This document shows positions 15,388 to 24,819 of a stretch of DNA of 48,694 nt, one piece after another. The stretch's first letter is position 1. Each line of letters opens with the position of its first letter. The stretch is taken from assembly GCA_910577735.1 (NCBI GenBank), contig CAJTOO010000024.1, positions 1 through 48,694 on the forward strand, in the 5' to 3' direction. A model generated the notes under the pieces. That model was not told the DNA's origin. It made no database searches and was given only the letters and a program-made list of their open reading frames with translations. The translations under genes and the position numbers were made by a program. This DNA comes from an uncultured Lachnospiraceae bacterium (GTDB lineage: Bacteria; Bacillota; Clostridia; Lachnospirales; Lachnospiraceae).

Positions 15388-16023
15388 ATGGAAATTTTCG
15401 CAGTGACAGATCCGTCTTTTCGAGAATATGGACAGATTGTAGAGGGGTATGATAAGGAAGAACTGCTTACGTTCCTGCGCAGTGAGATTGAGATTGTGCA
15501 GAACATGGCTTATGTACCCAAGGATGAGCGGTTGATGAGACTTCCGATTGCCAGGGAGATTTCAGAACGTTTCTATGGCGGTATGCCGGTGGCTTTAGGC
15601 TGGGTCTGTGGACACAATACGAAGCTGAACTGCCTGGAATACCACAGGGACAGCGAATTGAATCTGGGGTCGGAAGATTTTATTTTACTGCTCGGCAGAC
15701 GGACACAGATGGAGGATGATGGTACGTTTGATACTGCCAGGGTGAGGGCGTTTTTAGTACCGGCAGGTGTGATGGTTGAGATTTATGCCACAACGCTGCA
15801 TTATGCACCCTGTCAGGCAGACGATCATGGGTTCAGAGTGTTTGCCGTGCTGCCGGATGGAAGCAATACGGAGAAACCGGAGATTACGCCGGTGAATGAG
15901 GAAGACAGGCTTTTGTTTGCCAGAAATAAGTGGCTGCTTGCCCATCCCGATTCACAGGAGGCAGCTGCCGGGGCTTTTGTGGGGCTTAAGGGAACGAATC
16001 TTGATATCGGTAAGAACAGGTGA
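15388..16023 (+). CDS. DUF4867-family protein
   Basis: This 211-residue protein resembles the DUF4867 family, which has a cupin-like core and is often near sugar isomerase and catabolic genes in Firmicutes. Visible features are HRDSELNLGSEDFILLLG, VPAGVMVEIYATTLHYAPC and FRVFAVLPDG, a beta-rich pattern with histidines suited to metal or sugar binding. Its function is not established; a sugar-processing role is inferred from the fold and the next-door carbohydrate locus. AGGAGG lies before the ATG. It runs toward the AraC gene, with the two stops about 50 bases apart. Confidence 0.75.
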   Translation: MEIFAVTDPSFREYGQIVEGYDKEELLTFLRSEIEIVQNMAYVPKDERLMRLPIAREISERFYGGMPVALGWVCGHNTKLNCLEYHRDSELNLGSEDFILLLGRRTQMEDDGTFDTARVRAFLVPAGVMVEIYATTLHYAPCQADDHGFRVFAVLPDGSNTEKPEITPVNEEDRLLFARNKWLLAHPDSQEAAAGAFVGLKGTNLDIGKNR

Positions 16024-16072
16024 AGATTGTTTGGATGCGCAGCCTTTCATCTTGGACAGGATAAGGAGTGTC

Positions 16073-16966
16073 TTACTGTGACCTGTCCTTCTTTGCGATA
16101 GGCTGGATCATAGCGTCCCGAAACTCAGTAGGAGAAATGCCCTTGACTTTCTTAAAGGTACGGTTAAAGGAGGAAATACTGGAAAATCCGCATTCGATGG
16201 CAATGTCAAGGATTCTCTTTTTAGGGCCTAAAAAGAGCGTTTCCGCCCGGTTGATTCTTTCCCGAATGAGATAGTCAATAAAGGTCATCTGGGTATAGTC
16301 CTTAAACAAATGGGAGAAATAGGATTTGCTGATGCCCAGTTGATGGGCAACACTATCCAGCGTCAGTGGCTCCGCACAGTTCTGGGATATATACAGACAG
16401 GCTTCTGCCATCAGTTTAGAGGACTTATATTGGGTCACCGTATATCCGGCATTATGGGCATTGTTTGAATTGATACAATATTGTCCATATAGAGAAAAGA
16501 AAGTAAGCAACAGAGAATAAGTATCAACTTCAACAAATGGATGTTCTGATTTACGGAGAACATCTATTTTTTTTAGTGCCAGAATCATCCTGTCATTTTC
16601 CACGCTGCAGGGATCATAGGCGCAATAGAGTGTTTTATATAGAACAGGAAGTATGCGGTTGATATCATTCATGACGGTGATCAGGTTGATGGGAAACTGA
16701 ATGATCAGGAAGGATTCTTCTGTCACATTTTCAACGCAGTGCAGGTCTCCCGGATAAACAATGATAATATCATTGGGTTTTAATACATATTTGTTAAAGT
16801 TGACGGTAACAGTATTGCCGTCCTGCAGACTTAGAAGAATTTCTGCATAAGGATGCCAGTGAATGCCGTTCACGTAGTCAGCATCAATATTTTTGGAAAT
16901 AATAATCTTTCTGCCTTCCGCAAAGGAAAGGTCTTCGTAGTAACTATCTAATTGCATGACAATCAT
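16073..16966 (-). CDS. AraC-family transcriptional regulator
   Basis: This 297-residue regulator has an N-terminal cupin-like effector domain (HWHPYAEILLSLQDGNTVTVN; IIIVYPGDLHCVENV) and a C-terminal double helix-turn-helix (LTLDSVAHQLGISKSYFSHLFKDY; ILDIAIECGFSSISSFNRTFKKVKGISPTEFRD). The gene is divergent from the oxidoreductase/transport/GH43 run across a 328-base region and is the obvious candidate to activate it when the sugar is present. AGGAAT before the ATG serves as a modest ribosome binding site (start at 16966, or 16957 with a second ATG). Confidence 0.92.
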   Translation of the reverse strand: MIVMQLDSYYEDLSFAEGRKIIISKNIDADYVNGIHWHPYAEILLSLQDGNTVTVNFNKYVLKPNDIIIVYPGDLHCVENVTEESFLIIQFPINLITVMNDINRILPVLYKTLYCAYDPCSVENDRMILALKKIDVLRKSEHPFVEVDTYSLLLTFFSLYGQYCINSNNAHNAGYTVTQYKSSKLMAEACLYISQNCAEPLTLDSVAHQLGISKSYFSHLFKDYTQMTFIDYLIRERINRAETLFLGPKKRILDIAIECGFSSISSFNRTFKKVKGISPTEFRDAMIQPIAKKDRSQ

Positions 16967-17294
16967 TCCTCCGAATAGTTTATGTAAACCGCAATATTTG
17001 AACTACAACAACAAAGTTATAAACACTATCTGAATATGTGTAATATATACAGAAGTTTTTATAAAGACTATCATTTATAAATAAAAAAAGCAATATATTT
17101 ACTGCTTAAAAATATAATTTGGAAAAAAGTGCATAAAATTGTCTGTATTTGGGACTGAAATATAGAAAAAAAGCAAAATATTCACATATAAAAAGGAGGA
17201 TATGAGAAACATTAACTGTGCACATTTATTATAATAAGTTACAAGATATGAAGAAAAGCTGAAATGTTTTCAGCAGAGAATGGGAAGGTAACAG
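16967..17294. promoter_or_regulatory. Divergent control region of the carbohydrate locus
   Basis: An AT-rich 328-base region between the AraC gene and the oxidoreductase gene. A candidate forward promoter is TTGTCT (17139-17144), 16 bases, TATAGA (17161-17166). The likely AraC site lies just upstream but no clear direct repeat stands out. At 17193-17199 a strong AAGGAGG stands two bases before a 10-codon ORF (MRNINCAHLL), which is too close for efficient use. The leader to the real start at 17295 is long, about 120 bases. Confidence 0.5.
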
Positions 17295-18446
17295 ATGCGT
17301 ACTTATCAAATTGGCATATTGGGATGCGGGGTGATCAGCAGGACTTATCTTGCGGATATACAGTCCTTTTATAAGGAACTTCATATTGTTGCATGTGCAG
17401 ATGTGGATCGTACACTGGCACAGAAGCTGGCAGAAGAATTTCAGATTGAAAGGGCGTATACCACAGAAGAATTACTGCAGGATACAGAGATTGATATTAT
17501 CATCAATCTGACGCCGCCGCAGTTTCATGTAGAGTTAAACAAACAGATCATCCGTGCCGGAAAGCATTTATTCAGCGAGAAGCCTTTTGCGCCGGATGTG
17601 GATACAGCTAAGGAAGTGCTGGAACTTGCAGAGGAAAAGAAGATTCTGGTTGGATGTGCGCCGGATACGTTCCTTTCATCGGGATTACAGAGTGTCCGCT
17701 ATTATCTGGACAGCGGCCTGATTGGGAAGCCTTTCTTTGTGACAGCAAATATGACAACTTTTGGGGTGGAGACCTGGCATCCGAATCCGGCCCCCTTTTA
17801 CAGGGAAGACAGTGGACCGCTGTTTGATATGGGACCTTATTATGCATCGGCCATTGTATCACTGCTTGGGCCGGTGGAAAGGGTTGGCGCATTCAGCGCA
17901 AAGGCGAATGAGACCAGACATATCTATACAGGCAAGGATGCAGGAAAGGATATTCCGGCAGAGTACCCAACCCATTATACGGCGATTCTCCGTCTGCGAA
18001 GCGGCGTGGTGGTGAACCTGAATATCAGTTTTGATATATATAAATCAAATCTTCCTATGTTGGAGATTTATGGTGATGGCGGTACTTTAAGCTATCCCGA
18101 TCCTAATTTCGGCGGCGGGACACCGAAAGTATACCGCAAAGAACAGTATACCGATACGGTATTCCGGCAGTCGGAGGAGGCCATGGCAAGAAAGGAGAAG
18201 TTCTATGAACTTCCGGAGCTGTTCCCGAGAGTGAAGGATTATTCCAGGGGAATCGGTGTTTTAGACCTTGCAAATGCCATTGAGACCGGCGGAATAAACC
18301 GGGCGAATGGAGAACTGATTCTTCATGTGACAGAGATTTTGCAGGGTATCCGGGAATCGGCCAAGACGGGTACTTTCTATCAGCTGCGGACAACCTGTGA
18401 AAGACCAAGTGCTTTAAATCCTGGCGGTTATAGTAACGGGATTTAA
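17295..18446 (+). CDS. Gfo/Idh/MocA-family NAD(P)-dependent sugar oxidoreductase
   Basis: This 383-residue enzyme oxidises or reduces a sugar hydroxyl, often at C3 of a glycoside. The Rossmann start GILGCGVISRTYLA (7-20), the catalytic lysine motif SEKPFAP (K96) and the second-domain active-site stretch GPLFDMGPYYASAIVSLLGPV (D178, Y182, Y183) are all present. The latter pattern is the DMGPYY subgroup of glycoside/sugar dehydrogenases. It is the first gene of the run. The next gene starts 65 bases downstream after a small hairpin (18458-18473). The substrate cannot be read from the sequence. Confidence 0.9.
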   Translation: MRTYQIGILGCGVISRTYLADIQSFYKELHIVACADVDRTLAQKLAEEFQIERAYTTEELLQDTEIDIIINLTPPQFHVELNKQIIRAGKHLFSEKPFAPDVDTAKEVLELAEEKKILVGCAPDTFLSSGLQSVRYYLDSGLIGKPFFVTANMTTFGVETWHPNPAPFYREDSGPLFDMGPYYASAIVSLLGPVERVGAFSAKANETRHIYTGKDAGKDIPAEYPTHYTAILRLRSGVVVNLNISFDIYKSNLPMLEIYGDGGTLSYPDPNFGGGTPKVYRKEQYTDTVFRQSEEAMARKEKFYELPELFPRVKDYSRGIGVLDLANAIETGGINRANGELILHVTEILQGIRESAKTGTFYQLRTTCERPSALNPGGYSNGI

Positions 18447-18511
18447 GAATAAAGAGAGTCCCTGGAGAGGGACGATAAACAATACTACAAAAAAACGAGG
18501 AGGATAAAATT

Positions 18512-18979
18512 ATGGCAGGAGTAGTAGGAACACATCTTGTGGCCCAGGTAGGTTTTATTGTAAAGGATGTGGAGGAAACAAAGAAAAAATGGGCGGAATT
18601 TTTAGGACTTGAGGTACCGGAAACACAGCCGATCGGCGATTATGCCGTCACAGGAACCACTTATAAAGGAGAGCCTGCACCCAAGGCATATTGTTGGATG
18701 GCATTCTTTGATGTTGGACCAGGCTTACAGTTGGAATTGATTCAGCCAAATGAGGAGCCGTCCACATGGAGAGATTATCTGAATGAACATGGCGAAGGCA
18801 TACATCATATAGCATTCCAGATCAAGGACTCCAAGGCAAAGGTTGCCAGCGCAGAGGCAGCGGGACTGAAACTGGTGCAGCGCGGCGTATATGGTGATGG
18901 CAGCGGTGAATACAACTATCTGGAAGCACCGGAACTTAAGTGTATTGTTGAGCTTTTGGAAAGTTATTCTAAGGAATAA
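18512..18979 (+). CDS. VOC-family metalloprotein, probably catalytic
   Basis: This 155-residue protein has the methylmalonyl-CoA-epimerase/glyoxalase-like fold. All four metal-ligand positions are filled: Q12 (VAQVGFIVKDVEE), E75 (LQLELIQP), H98/H99 (GEGIHHIAFQI) and E147 (CIVELLE). Enzymes of this type catalyse epimerisation, isomerisation or ring opening through an enediolate. Q in place of the first histidine is tolerated in the superfamily. A strong AGGAGG leads the ATG. Its place between an oxidoreductase and a TIM-barrel enzyme suggests work on a keto-sugar; a CoA substrate is unlikely here. Confidence 0.85.
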   Translation: MAGVVGTHLVAQVGFIVKDVEETKKKWAEFLGLEVPETQPIGDYAVTGTTYKGEPAPKAYCWMAFFDVGPGLQLELIQPNEEPSTWRDYLNEHGEGIHHIAFQIKDSKAKVASAEAAGLKLVQRGVYGDGSGEYNYLEAPELKCIVELLESYSKE

Positions 18980-19045
18980 AAAGATTGTGTTTTAGTCTTG
19001 TATTTTGTTTTGGAATTAATCGGATAAGGGGGTGGAAGTAGAAGT

Positions 19046-19861
19046 ATGAAACTGGGAGTATCATCACCGCTTCTGCATGACAGTCCGAAACAGTGGGCCA
19101 GGAAGCATAAGGAACTGGGGCTTGCGGTAATCAATTTTTCACCAAACTGTGAAGATGAGCCGGCGCTTGTGGAGGAATATGTGAAAGAGGCAAGGGCACA
19201 GGGACTTACCATAGCAGAAGTGGGAGTATGGCGCAACACCTTGGATCCGGATGAGGATGCCAGAAGAAAGGCTGTCAGGTTTGCCGTTGGTCAGTTAGAA
19301 CTGGCAGACAGGATTGGCGCCAGGTGCTGCGTGAACATCATCGGCGCCAGAGGCCCCAGATGGGATGGCGCTTATAAAGAAAACTATACCAGGGAAACCT
19401 GGGAACTGGGTGTGAAGACGATCCGTGAGATCATAGATGCAGTCAGTCCCCATAATACGTATTTCACGATTGAATCCATGCCCTGGATGGTTCCCACGGG
19501 GCCGGATGAATATCTTCATCTTCTGGAAGCGGTTGACCGTGACAGGTTTGCTGTACATATGGATGTGTTTAACTGGATGACAACACCGCAAAGATATTTT
19601 TACAATGAAGAATTTATAGAAGAATGTTTTGAAAAGCTGGGAAAATCAGTGAAGAGCTGTCATCTGAAAGACGTCTGTATGGAAGAAAATTATACCTTGT
19701 TCTTTCGCGAGACCTATATGGGAAATGGAGCTGTTAATATCCGGCACCTGATTGAGACAGCGATGTCCTATGATGAGGACATGCCGTTTATCATCGAACA
19801 TTTGAATACGGATGAGGAATATCTTAACAGCATCCGTTATGTTAAGAAACTAATTCACTAA
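19046..19861 (+). CDS. Sugar phosphate isomerase/epimerase-like TIM-barrel protein
   Basis: This 271-residue xylose-isomerase-like TIM barrel carries the usual divalent metal ligands: E143 (YFTIESMPW), D173 (VHMDVFNWM), H206 (SCHLKDV) and E251 (FIIEHLN). Such proteins act as epimerases, isomerases, dehydratases or keto-glycoside lyases. GGGGGTGG precedes the ATG. The stop lies 18 bases before the binding-protein gene, so it is in the same transcript. A fused TIM barrel plus VOC domain exists in QuiC-type dehydratases, a precedent for the two folds working together. Confidence 0.88.
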   Translation: MKLGVSSPLLHDSPKQWARKHKELGLAVINFSPNCEDEPALVEEYVKEARAQGLTIAEVGVWRNTLDPDEDARRKAVRFAVGQLELADRIGARCCVNIIGARGPRWDGAYKENYTRETWELGVKTIREIIDAVSPHNTYFTIESMPWMVPTGPDEYLHLLEAVDRDRFAVHMDVFNWMTTPQRYFYNEEFIEECFEKLGKSVKSCHLKDVCMEENYTLFFRETYMGNGAVNIRHLIETAMSYDEDMPFIIEHLNTDEEYLNSIRYVKKLIH

Positions 19862-19879
19862 CTTCAAGGGAGGTAAAGT

Positions 19880-21280
19880 ATGAAAGCACGTAAAACAAAA
19901 CTCATGGCACTTTTACTTACCACATCAGTTGTGTTAGCAGCATGTGGCGGCACAGGAGCAGAAGGCAGCAGTGGAAATGATGCAGCATCCGGGCAGGCAG
20001 CACCGGCTGCCGGTGACACAGCAGGTGATGCAGCAGAGGCATCTGAACTGGTATGGTGGGGATGGACACCCGGTTCACCGCTGAATGAGCAGTATATTGC
20101 AAAGTTTAATGAAACCTATCCGGATGTCAAGATTACATGGAAACAGACCACGGTGGATGATTATGATGCAGCAATCAAACCGGCCCTGGCAAACGGTGAA
20201 GGCGTGGATATCTTTGAGGTATCTGCAGGTTCTGCAAACGGCGGTGTTCAGGTCTTTGGCAGTAAGGCAATTGATCTGACAGACGCACTCAAAGGCTATC
20301 TTGGCGATGACTATGCGGATAAGCTGAACGAGGCTTCTCTTGCCAGCATGACCGTAGACGGAGAGATTAAAGCATTAGGTGTTGGTACCTGTTATGCAGG
20401 AAACCTTTGGATCAACCAGGATTTATTTGATCAGTACAATGTAAAGGTTCCCACCAACATGGATGAGTGGAAAGAGGCATGCGCTACATTTGAAGCCAAT
20501 GGCATTATCGGTTTCGTACAGGGTGCAGGACAGGGCGCCTTCAATATGGATACATGGCATGCTATCTGTGATAATGTTAAACCGGGTGAGTTCACCAAGG
20601 CAACCAGAGGGGAAGCAGAGTGGACGGATGAGACTTTTGTAAAAGCTTTAAATCTCTGGAAGAGCCTGTTTGATGAGGGAATCATGCAGGATGGCGCACT
20701 GGGCATCCAGCAGTATCCGGAGGCGAACAATCTGTTCCTGTCCGGGCAGGCGGCTATGATCATGATGGGTTCCTGGTATACCATGAACTGTCTGCCGGAT
20801 ACCATGCGTGCCAATATGGAAGCAGCATCTTCTACAGACGATCCTTTTGCAATGGTTCCGATTAATTTCCCTGACATTGCAGGAACCGGTAATGTAGGTT
20901 ATGTATTCTGTGATATTGACTATGCAACAGCAGTTTCCACATCCGCAAAGGATCAGAAGGCTGCTACGGATTTCGCTCTGTGGCTCGGTGCATCCGAGGA
21001 AGGTCAGCAGATGATCGCTGACTCCCTGAACCTTGTTCCTGTACTGAAATCTGTATCTCCTAACTGGGATAATGTAACTCTGGTCAACGCAGAGAAACAA
21101 AACGATGCCGTTCAGGAATACCTGAGCAACGCTGTAAACAATCCTGACAACCCGCGTTTCGGCGGTATTGGCGCTGATCTGAATCAGGCTATGATGGATG
21201 TGCTTGCAGGTGTGGCTTCCGGCACCATGACAGCTGAAGAAGGTGCGGCACATTTAGCTGAAGTTCAGGCTGAGCAGTAA
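19880..21280 (+). CDS. ABC transporter sugar-binding lipoprotein (family 1)
   Basis: This 466-residue extracellular binding protein has a lipoprotein signal (LLTTSVVLAACGG, lipid-modified C22), a G/A/S-rich linker to about residue 55, and the family 1 solute-binding fold (ELVWWGWTPGSPLNEQYIAKFNETYPDVKITW; FLSGQAAMIMMGSWYTMN). It captures an oligosaccharide or glycoside for the two permeases that follow. A GC-rich stem-loop stands between it and the first permease gene, which usually raises expression of the binding protein relative to the membrane subunits. Confidence 0.93.
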   Translation: MKARKTKLMALLLTTSVVLAACGGTGAEGSSGNDAASGQAAPAAGDTAGDAAEASELVWWGWTPGSPLNEQYIAKFNETYPDVKITWKQTTVDDYDAAIKPALANGEGVDIFEVSAGSANGGVQVFGSKAIDLTDALKGYLGDDYADKLNEASLASMTVDGEIKALGVGTCYAGNLWINQDLFDQYNVKVPTNMDEWKEACATFEANGIIGFVQGAGQGAFNMDTWHAICDNVKPGEFTKATRGEAEWTDETFVKALNLWKSLFDEGIMQDGALGIQQYPEANNLFLSGQAAMIMMGSWYTMNCLPDTMRANMEAASSTDDPFAMVPINFPDIAGTGNVGYVFCDIDYATAVSTSAKDQKAATDFALWLGASEEGQQMIADSLNLVPVLKSVSPNWDNVTLVNAEKQNDAVQEYLSNAVNNPDNPRFGGIGADLNQAMMDVLAGVASGTMTAEEGAAHLAEVQAEQ

Positions 21281-21305
21281 CTGCATCACTACTGTTTGAT
21301 GAGTA

Positions 21306-21330
21306 GAGGGTGTCCCTCAGGGACACCCTC
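21306..21330 (+). promoter_or_regulatory. mRNA stem-loop between binding protein and permease
   Basis: GAGGGTGTCCC (21306-21316) pairs perfectly with GGGACACCCTC (21320-21330) over a 3-base loop. Only two T follow, so it is more likely a stabilising or partial-termination hairpin than a full terminator. Confidence 0.75.
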
Positions 21331-21350
21331 TTGGTGATAAAGGAGATACG

Positions 21351-22232
21351 ATGATAAAAAATAATAAGTTATTCAAAAAGTCGAGGATGAATGGATTTTT
21401 CTGGATTCTTCCAGCCTTTTTATTCCTTGTTATCATTATTTACTATTCCATCTTTTATACATTTAATCTGTCAACCATAGAGTGGGATGGTCTGAGTCCT
21501 GAAATGGAAAGAGTCGGCCTGGACAATTTTACCAAGATGTTTAAGGACAAGGTATTCTGGAAATGTATCCAGAACACGGTTGTTTATTTTGCCATTACCT
21601 TTGTGATTCAGAATTTTCTGGGATTTATTTTCGCGGCAATCCTTCATTCTGATGTCAAACTGCCTACAGTGCACAAATGTCTGATTTTCATTCCGACGAT
21701 TCTGGCGCCTTCCACGATGGCACCGGTGTTTCGGCTGATGTTTTCCCCGCAGGGAATGCTGCAGTCTTTCTTTACAAAGGTTGGTATCCCGATTACGGTG
21801 GACTGGCTGTCGAAACCAAATACCGCATTGTTTGTGCTGATGGCGGTGGTAATCTGGGAATTTACCGGTATGAGTTTCATCCTTTACTATGCGGCAATGA
21901 GCCAGATTGACAAAGAGGTTTTGGAAGCGGCACAGATAGACGGCGCCGGGGAACTTCGCATCCTGTGGACGATGGTATTCCCGTTTTGTAAAGGAACAAC
22001 AGTTTCTCTTGCCATGCTTGGCGTGATCGGTGCACTCAAGACCTTTGATATTCCCTATCTGATCACTACCGGCGGCCCGAACCATGCAACAGAATTTTTG
22101 GGGACCTATATCTACCGTCAGGGAATACGGCAGTCTCACTTAGGATATGCGGCAGCTTTATCTGTCATGCTGCTGGTGATGGCGGTTGCCGGCGCGTTCC
22201 TCACAAATAGAGCAAATAAAGGAGATTCTTGA
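21351..22232 (+). CDS. CUT1 sugar ABC transporter permease (MalF type)
   Basis: This 293-residue protein has six membrane helices and the EAA loop EAAQIDGAGELRILWTMVFP that contacts the ATPase. It is the first of the two membrane subunits. AAAGGAG lies before the ATG. The last codon abuts the second permease gene. No ATP-binding subunit is encoded nearby, so it presumably uses a shared MsmX-type ATPase encoded elsewhere, as is common for CUT1 systems of Firmicutes. Confidence 0.94.
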   Translation: MIKNNKLFKKSRMNGFFWILPAFLFLVIIIYYSIFYTFNLSTIEWDGLSPEMERVGLDNFTKMFKDKVFWKCIQNTVVYFAITFVIQNFLGFIFAAILHSDVKLPTVHKCLIFIPTILAPSTMAPVFRLMFSPQGMLQSFFTKVGIPITVDWLSKPNTALFVLMAVVIWEFTGMSFILYYAAMSQIDKEVLEAAQIDGAGELRILWTMVFPFCKGTTVSLAMLGVIGALKTFDIPYLITTGGPNHATEFLGTYIYRQGIRQSHLGYAAALSVMLLVMAVAGAFLTNRANKGDS

Positions 22233-22234
22233 GT

Positions 22235-23023
22235 ATGATTAAATTACAAAGTAAAAAGAAAAGAATCCTGTTACAGATCCTTTTGTTTATCATGGTGGTC
22301 CCTTATGCGCTTCCGCTGGTGCAGATGTTTCTGGGCTCTTTGGGCGGAAGAGGCTTCTACAATTATGTGGCAGTCTGGGAAACGGGTGTTGTGCCGTACT
22401 ATTTCAGAAATTCCATCATTATTTCGGTCAGTGTTATTCTCTTGGTCTATCTGTTCAGCATGACTGCCGGATTTGGATTTGCGAAACTGAATATTCTTGG
22501 GAAAGAAACCTTTTTCTGGTTGATTTTAATTGCGTTGACACTGCCGGAGGTTATTTTGTTGACACCGCTGTTTGTTACCTTCCAGAGAATGCATATGTTC
22601 AATACCTTTTTTGCAGTCATCTTCCCGTTGGCAGCCTTGCAGCTTCCCTTTACGATTCTGCTGACAAGAAGCTTTGACGAAGGAATCCCCAGTGAACTGA
22701 TGGAAGCAGCGAAGATTGATGGGGCAACCACAGTAAAGACGTTCTGGCATGTTATCCTGCCGCTGACAAAGCCCATTGGTTCCGCAGTGATCATGCTGAC
22801 ACTGATCAATTCCTGGAACTCTTATCTTCTGCCATTGCTGTTTCTGCAGAGTCCGTCCATGCAGACGGTTACCTTACTGCCGCAGTATTTCCAGGGTGAG
22901 TTCACCAATGACCAGACAAAGATCCTGGCGGCGGCTGTGATGACGGCTCTGCCCGAGATCATTGCTTATCTGTGCATGCAGAAGAACTTTGAAAGAGGTA
23001 TGAGCGCAGGAGCCTTGAAATAA
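22235..23023 (+). CDS. CUT1 sugar ABC transporter permease (MalG type)
   Basis: This 262-residue protein is the second membrane subunit, with six helices and the EAA loop EAAKIDGATTVKTFWHVILP. The ATG at 22235 stands two bases after the upstream stop, with AAAGGAG at a workable distance; a TTG at 22229 would overlap it. It ends in the typical MSAGALK tail. A 118-base gap with short repeats separates it from the GH43 gene. Confidence 0.93.
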   Translation: MIKLQSKKKRILLQILLFIMVVPYALPLVQMFLGSLGGRGFYNYVAVWETGVVPYYFRNSIIISVSVILLVYLFSMTAGFGFAKLNILGKETFFWLILIALTLPEVILLTPLFVTFQRMHMFNTFFAVIFPLAALQLPFTILLTRSFDEGIPSELMEAAKIDGATTVKTFWHVILPLTKPIGSAVIMLTLINSWNSYLLPLLFLQSPSMQTVTLLPQYFQGEFTNDQTKILAAAVMTALPEIIAYLCMQKNFERGMSAGALK

Positions 23024-23067
23024 AATATATGGAAACAAATATGCAAGGCAGCTATGCGAAGTGCATT

Positions 23068-23106
23068 ATAGAAAGAAAAAATAGAAAGTAAATATAGAAA
23101 GTATAT
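23068..23106 (+). repeat. Three 13-bp repeats before the GH43 gene
   Basis: ATAGAAAG occurs at 23068, 23081 and 23094, each starting a 13-bp unit with an A/T-rich remainder. They lie between the permease and GH43 genes. Confidence 0.7.
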
Positions 23107-23141
23107 AAACGAAGTAACTAAAAATATTCGGAGGTTTGACT

Positions 23142-24752
23142 ATGAAAATAATAAATCCTGTTCTGACCGGGTTTCACGCAGATCCTTCCATCATTCGGGT
23201 GGGGGATACCTATTATATTGCCAATTCAACGTTTGAATGGTTTCCTGGGGTAAGGATTCATGAATCGAAAGACCTTGTTCACTGGAATCTTACCACAACG
23301 GTTCTTGACAGGGTGGAGCTGCTGGATATGAAAGGCGATCCCTGTTCCGGCGGTATCTGGGCGCCGGATCTGTCCTATGCAGACGGAAAATTCTGGCTGG
23401 TTTACACAGATGTTAAAATCGTCAATGGTGCGTTTAAAGACATGTATAATTACCTGACTGTGGCAGAGGATATCCGCGGTCCCTGGAGCGCCCCCATATT
23501 CTTGAACGGCGTGGGCTTTGATGCTTCTTTATTCCATGATGAGGATGGCCGCAAGTATCTGATTCAGCAGACCTGGGATCATCGGGAATATCACAATGCA
23601 TTCCGTGGACTGACACTGACAGAATATGATCCGGAGGCCAGACGCCTGAAACCTGAGACGGCGCGGACCATCTATGATGGAACCAGTGTTAAGACAGTGG
23701 AAGGACCGCACCTGTATAAGAACAATGGTTACTACTATATCTTTGCAGCCCAGGGCGGAACGACCTGGACCCATCAGGAAGTGGTGGCCAGATCCAAAGA
23801 ACTCCATGGGCCTTATGAGACGGAGCCGGGAGACCCCTTTATCACGAATTTTGACACGCCGGATCATTGCTTGCAGAAGCAAGGCCATGGCGCACTGGTG
23901 GAGACGCCTTCCGGAGAGTGGTATTATGCGTCTTTATGCGGACGTCCCCTGCATCATGCCATTGAGAATTTCTATGACCCCAGAGGGTGGTGCACACTTG
24001 GCCGTGAGACCAGCATTCAGAAAGTCTATTGGGATGAGGAGGGCTGGCCGAGAATAGAAGGCGGCCATGGCGGACTTGTGGAAGTGGATGCGCCAAAGGA
24101 TGCCATTCTTACAGAAGCGCCTAAAACTCATGCAGTATATGATGACTTTATGGCAGAGCAACTGGATGGGGAGTGGAATACCCTGCGGGTACCGTTCTCA
24201 GAACATATGGGCAGTGTTGGAGCAGGAAGTCTTAAGCTGATAGGACGCGGTTCCTTGTCAAATCGGTTTGACCTGTCTCTGGTAGCCAGAAGGTGGCGGG
24301 ATTTTGCCTTCGCGGCTGTCACCAAAGTGAAATTCGATCCCTACAGTTATCAGGCAATGGCGGGGATTGTCAACTATTATAATAATGAACATTGGTCTTG
24401 GATTTTCATTACCAGGGATGATAAGGATAATCGCGTCATTGAAGCGGCGGAGTGTGATAACGGGAAATATACATCCGTCCTGAAGGAGGATGCGGTGATC
24501 ATTCCGGAGGGCACGGAATGGGTTTGGTTTAAGACGGTGGTAGACCATCTGGATTACTGGTATGAGTATTCCTTTGATGGGGAAACCTGGCACAGGATTC
24601 CTGTAAAGCTGGATGCCATGGTGCTGTCTGACGACTATGTGATGTCACATTATGGCGGATTTTTTACCGGCGCGTTTGTAGGACTTGCCGCAGTGGATTA
24701 TTCCGGTTATGGGTCTGAGGCAGAATTTGGTTTCTTTGAATACTGTGTGTAA
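23142..24752 (+). CDS. Glycoside hydrolase family 43 (beta-xylosidase/arabinofuranosidase type)
   Basis: This 536-residue enzyme has a five-bladed propeller catalytic domain and a C-terminal GH43_C2-type beta-sandwich (about 335-536). The catalytic triad is visible: D14 (FHADPSI, general base), D128 (GFDASLFHDEDG, pKa modulator) and E187 (VEGPHLYKNNGYYY, general acid). Length and architecture match cytoplasmic XynB-type beta-xylosidases. No signal peptide is present, so it acts on imported oligosaccharides. GGAGG precedes the ATG at 23142. Xylose or arabinose is the likely released sugar but the aglycone side is unknown. Confidence 0.92.
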   Translation: MKIINPVLTGFHADPSIIRVGDTYYIANSTFEWFPGVRIHESKDLVHWNLTTTVLDRVELLDMKGDPCSGGIWAPDLSYADGKFWLVYTDVKIVNGAFKDMYNYLTVAEDIRGPWSAPIFLNGVGFDASLFHDEDGRKYLIQQTWDHREYHNAFRGLTLTEYDPEARRLKPETARTIYDGTSVKTVEGPHLYKNNGYYYIFAAQGGTTWTHQEVVARSKELHGPYETEPGDPFITNFDTPDHCLQKQGHGALVETPSGEWYYASLCGRPLHHAIENFYDPRGWCTLGRETSIQKVYWDEEGWPRIEGGHGGLVEVDAPKDAILTEAPKTHAVYDDFMAEQLDGEWNTLRVPFSEHMGSVGAGSLKLIGRGSLSNRFDLSLVARRWRDFAFAAVTKVKFDPYSYQAMAGIVNYYNNEHWSWIFITRDDKDNRVIEAAECDNGKYTSVLKEDAVIIPEGTEWVWFKTVVDHLDYWYEYSFDGETWHRIPVKLDAMVLSDDYVMSHYGGFFTGAFVGLAAVDYSGYGSEAEFGFFEYCV

Positions 24753-24819
24753 ATACAGGCCGTAAATGCGTTTATATTTTACAGTGCGTTAACGGATTGA
24801 GGAAAGGAAATAAAATAGT

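Noticed and set aside
21471..22139. 222-codon minus-strand frame opposite the MalF-type permease gene
   Set aside because: Shadow of a clear permease with EAA loop.
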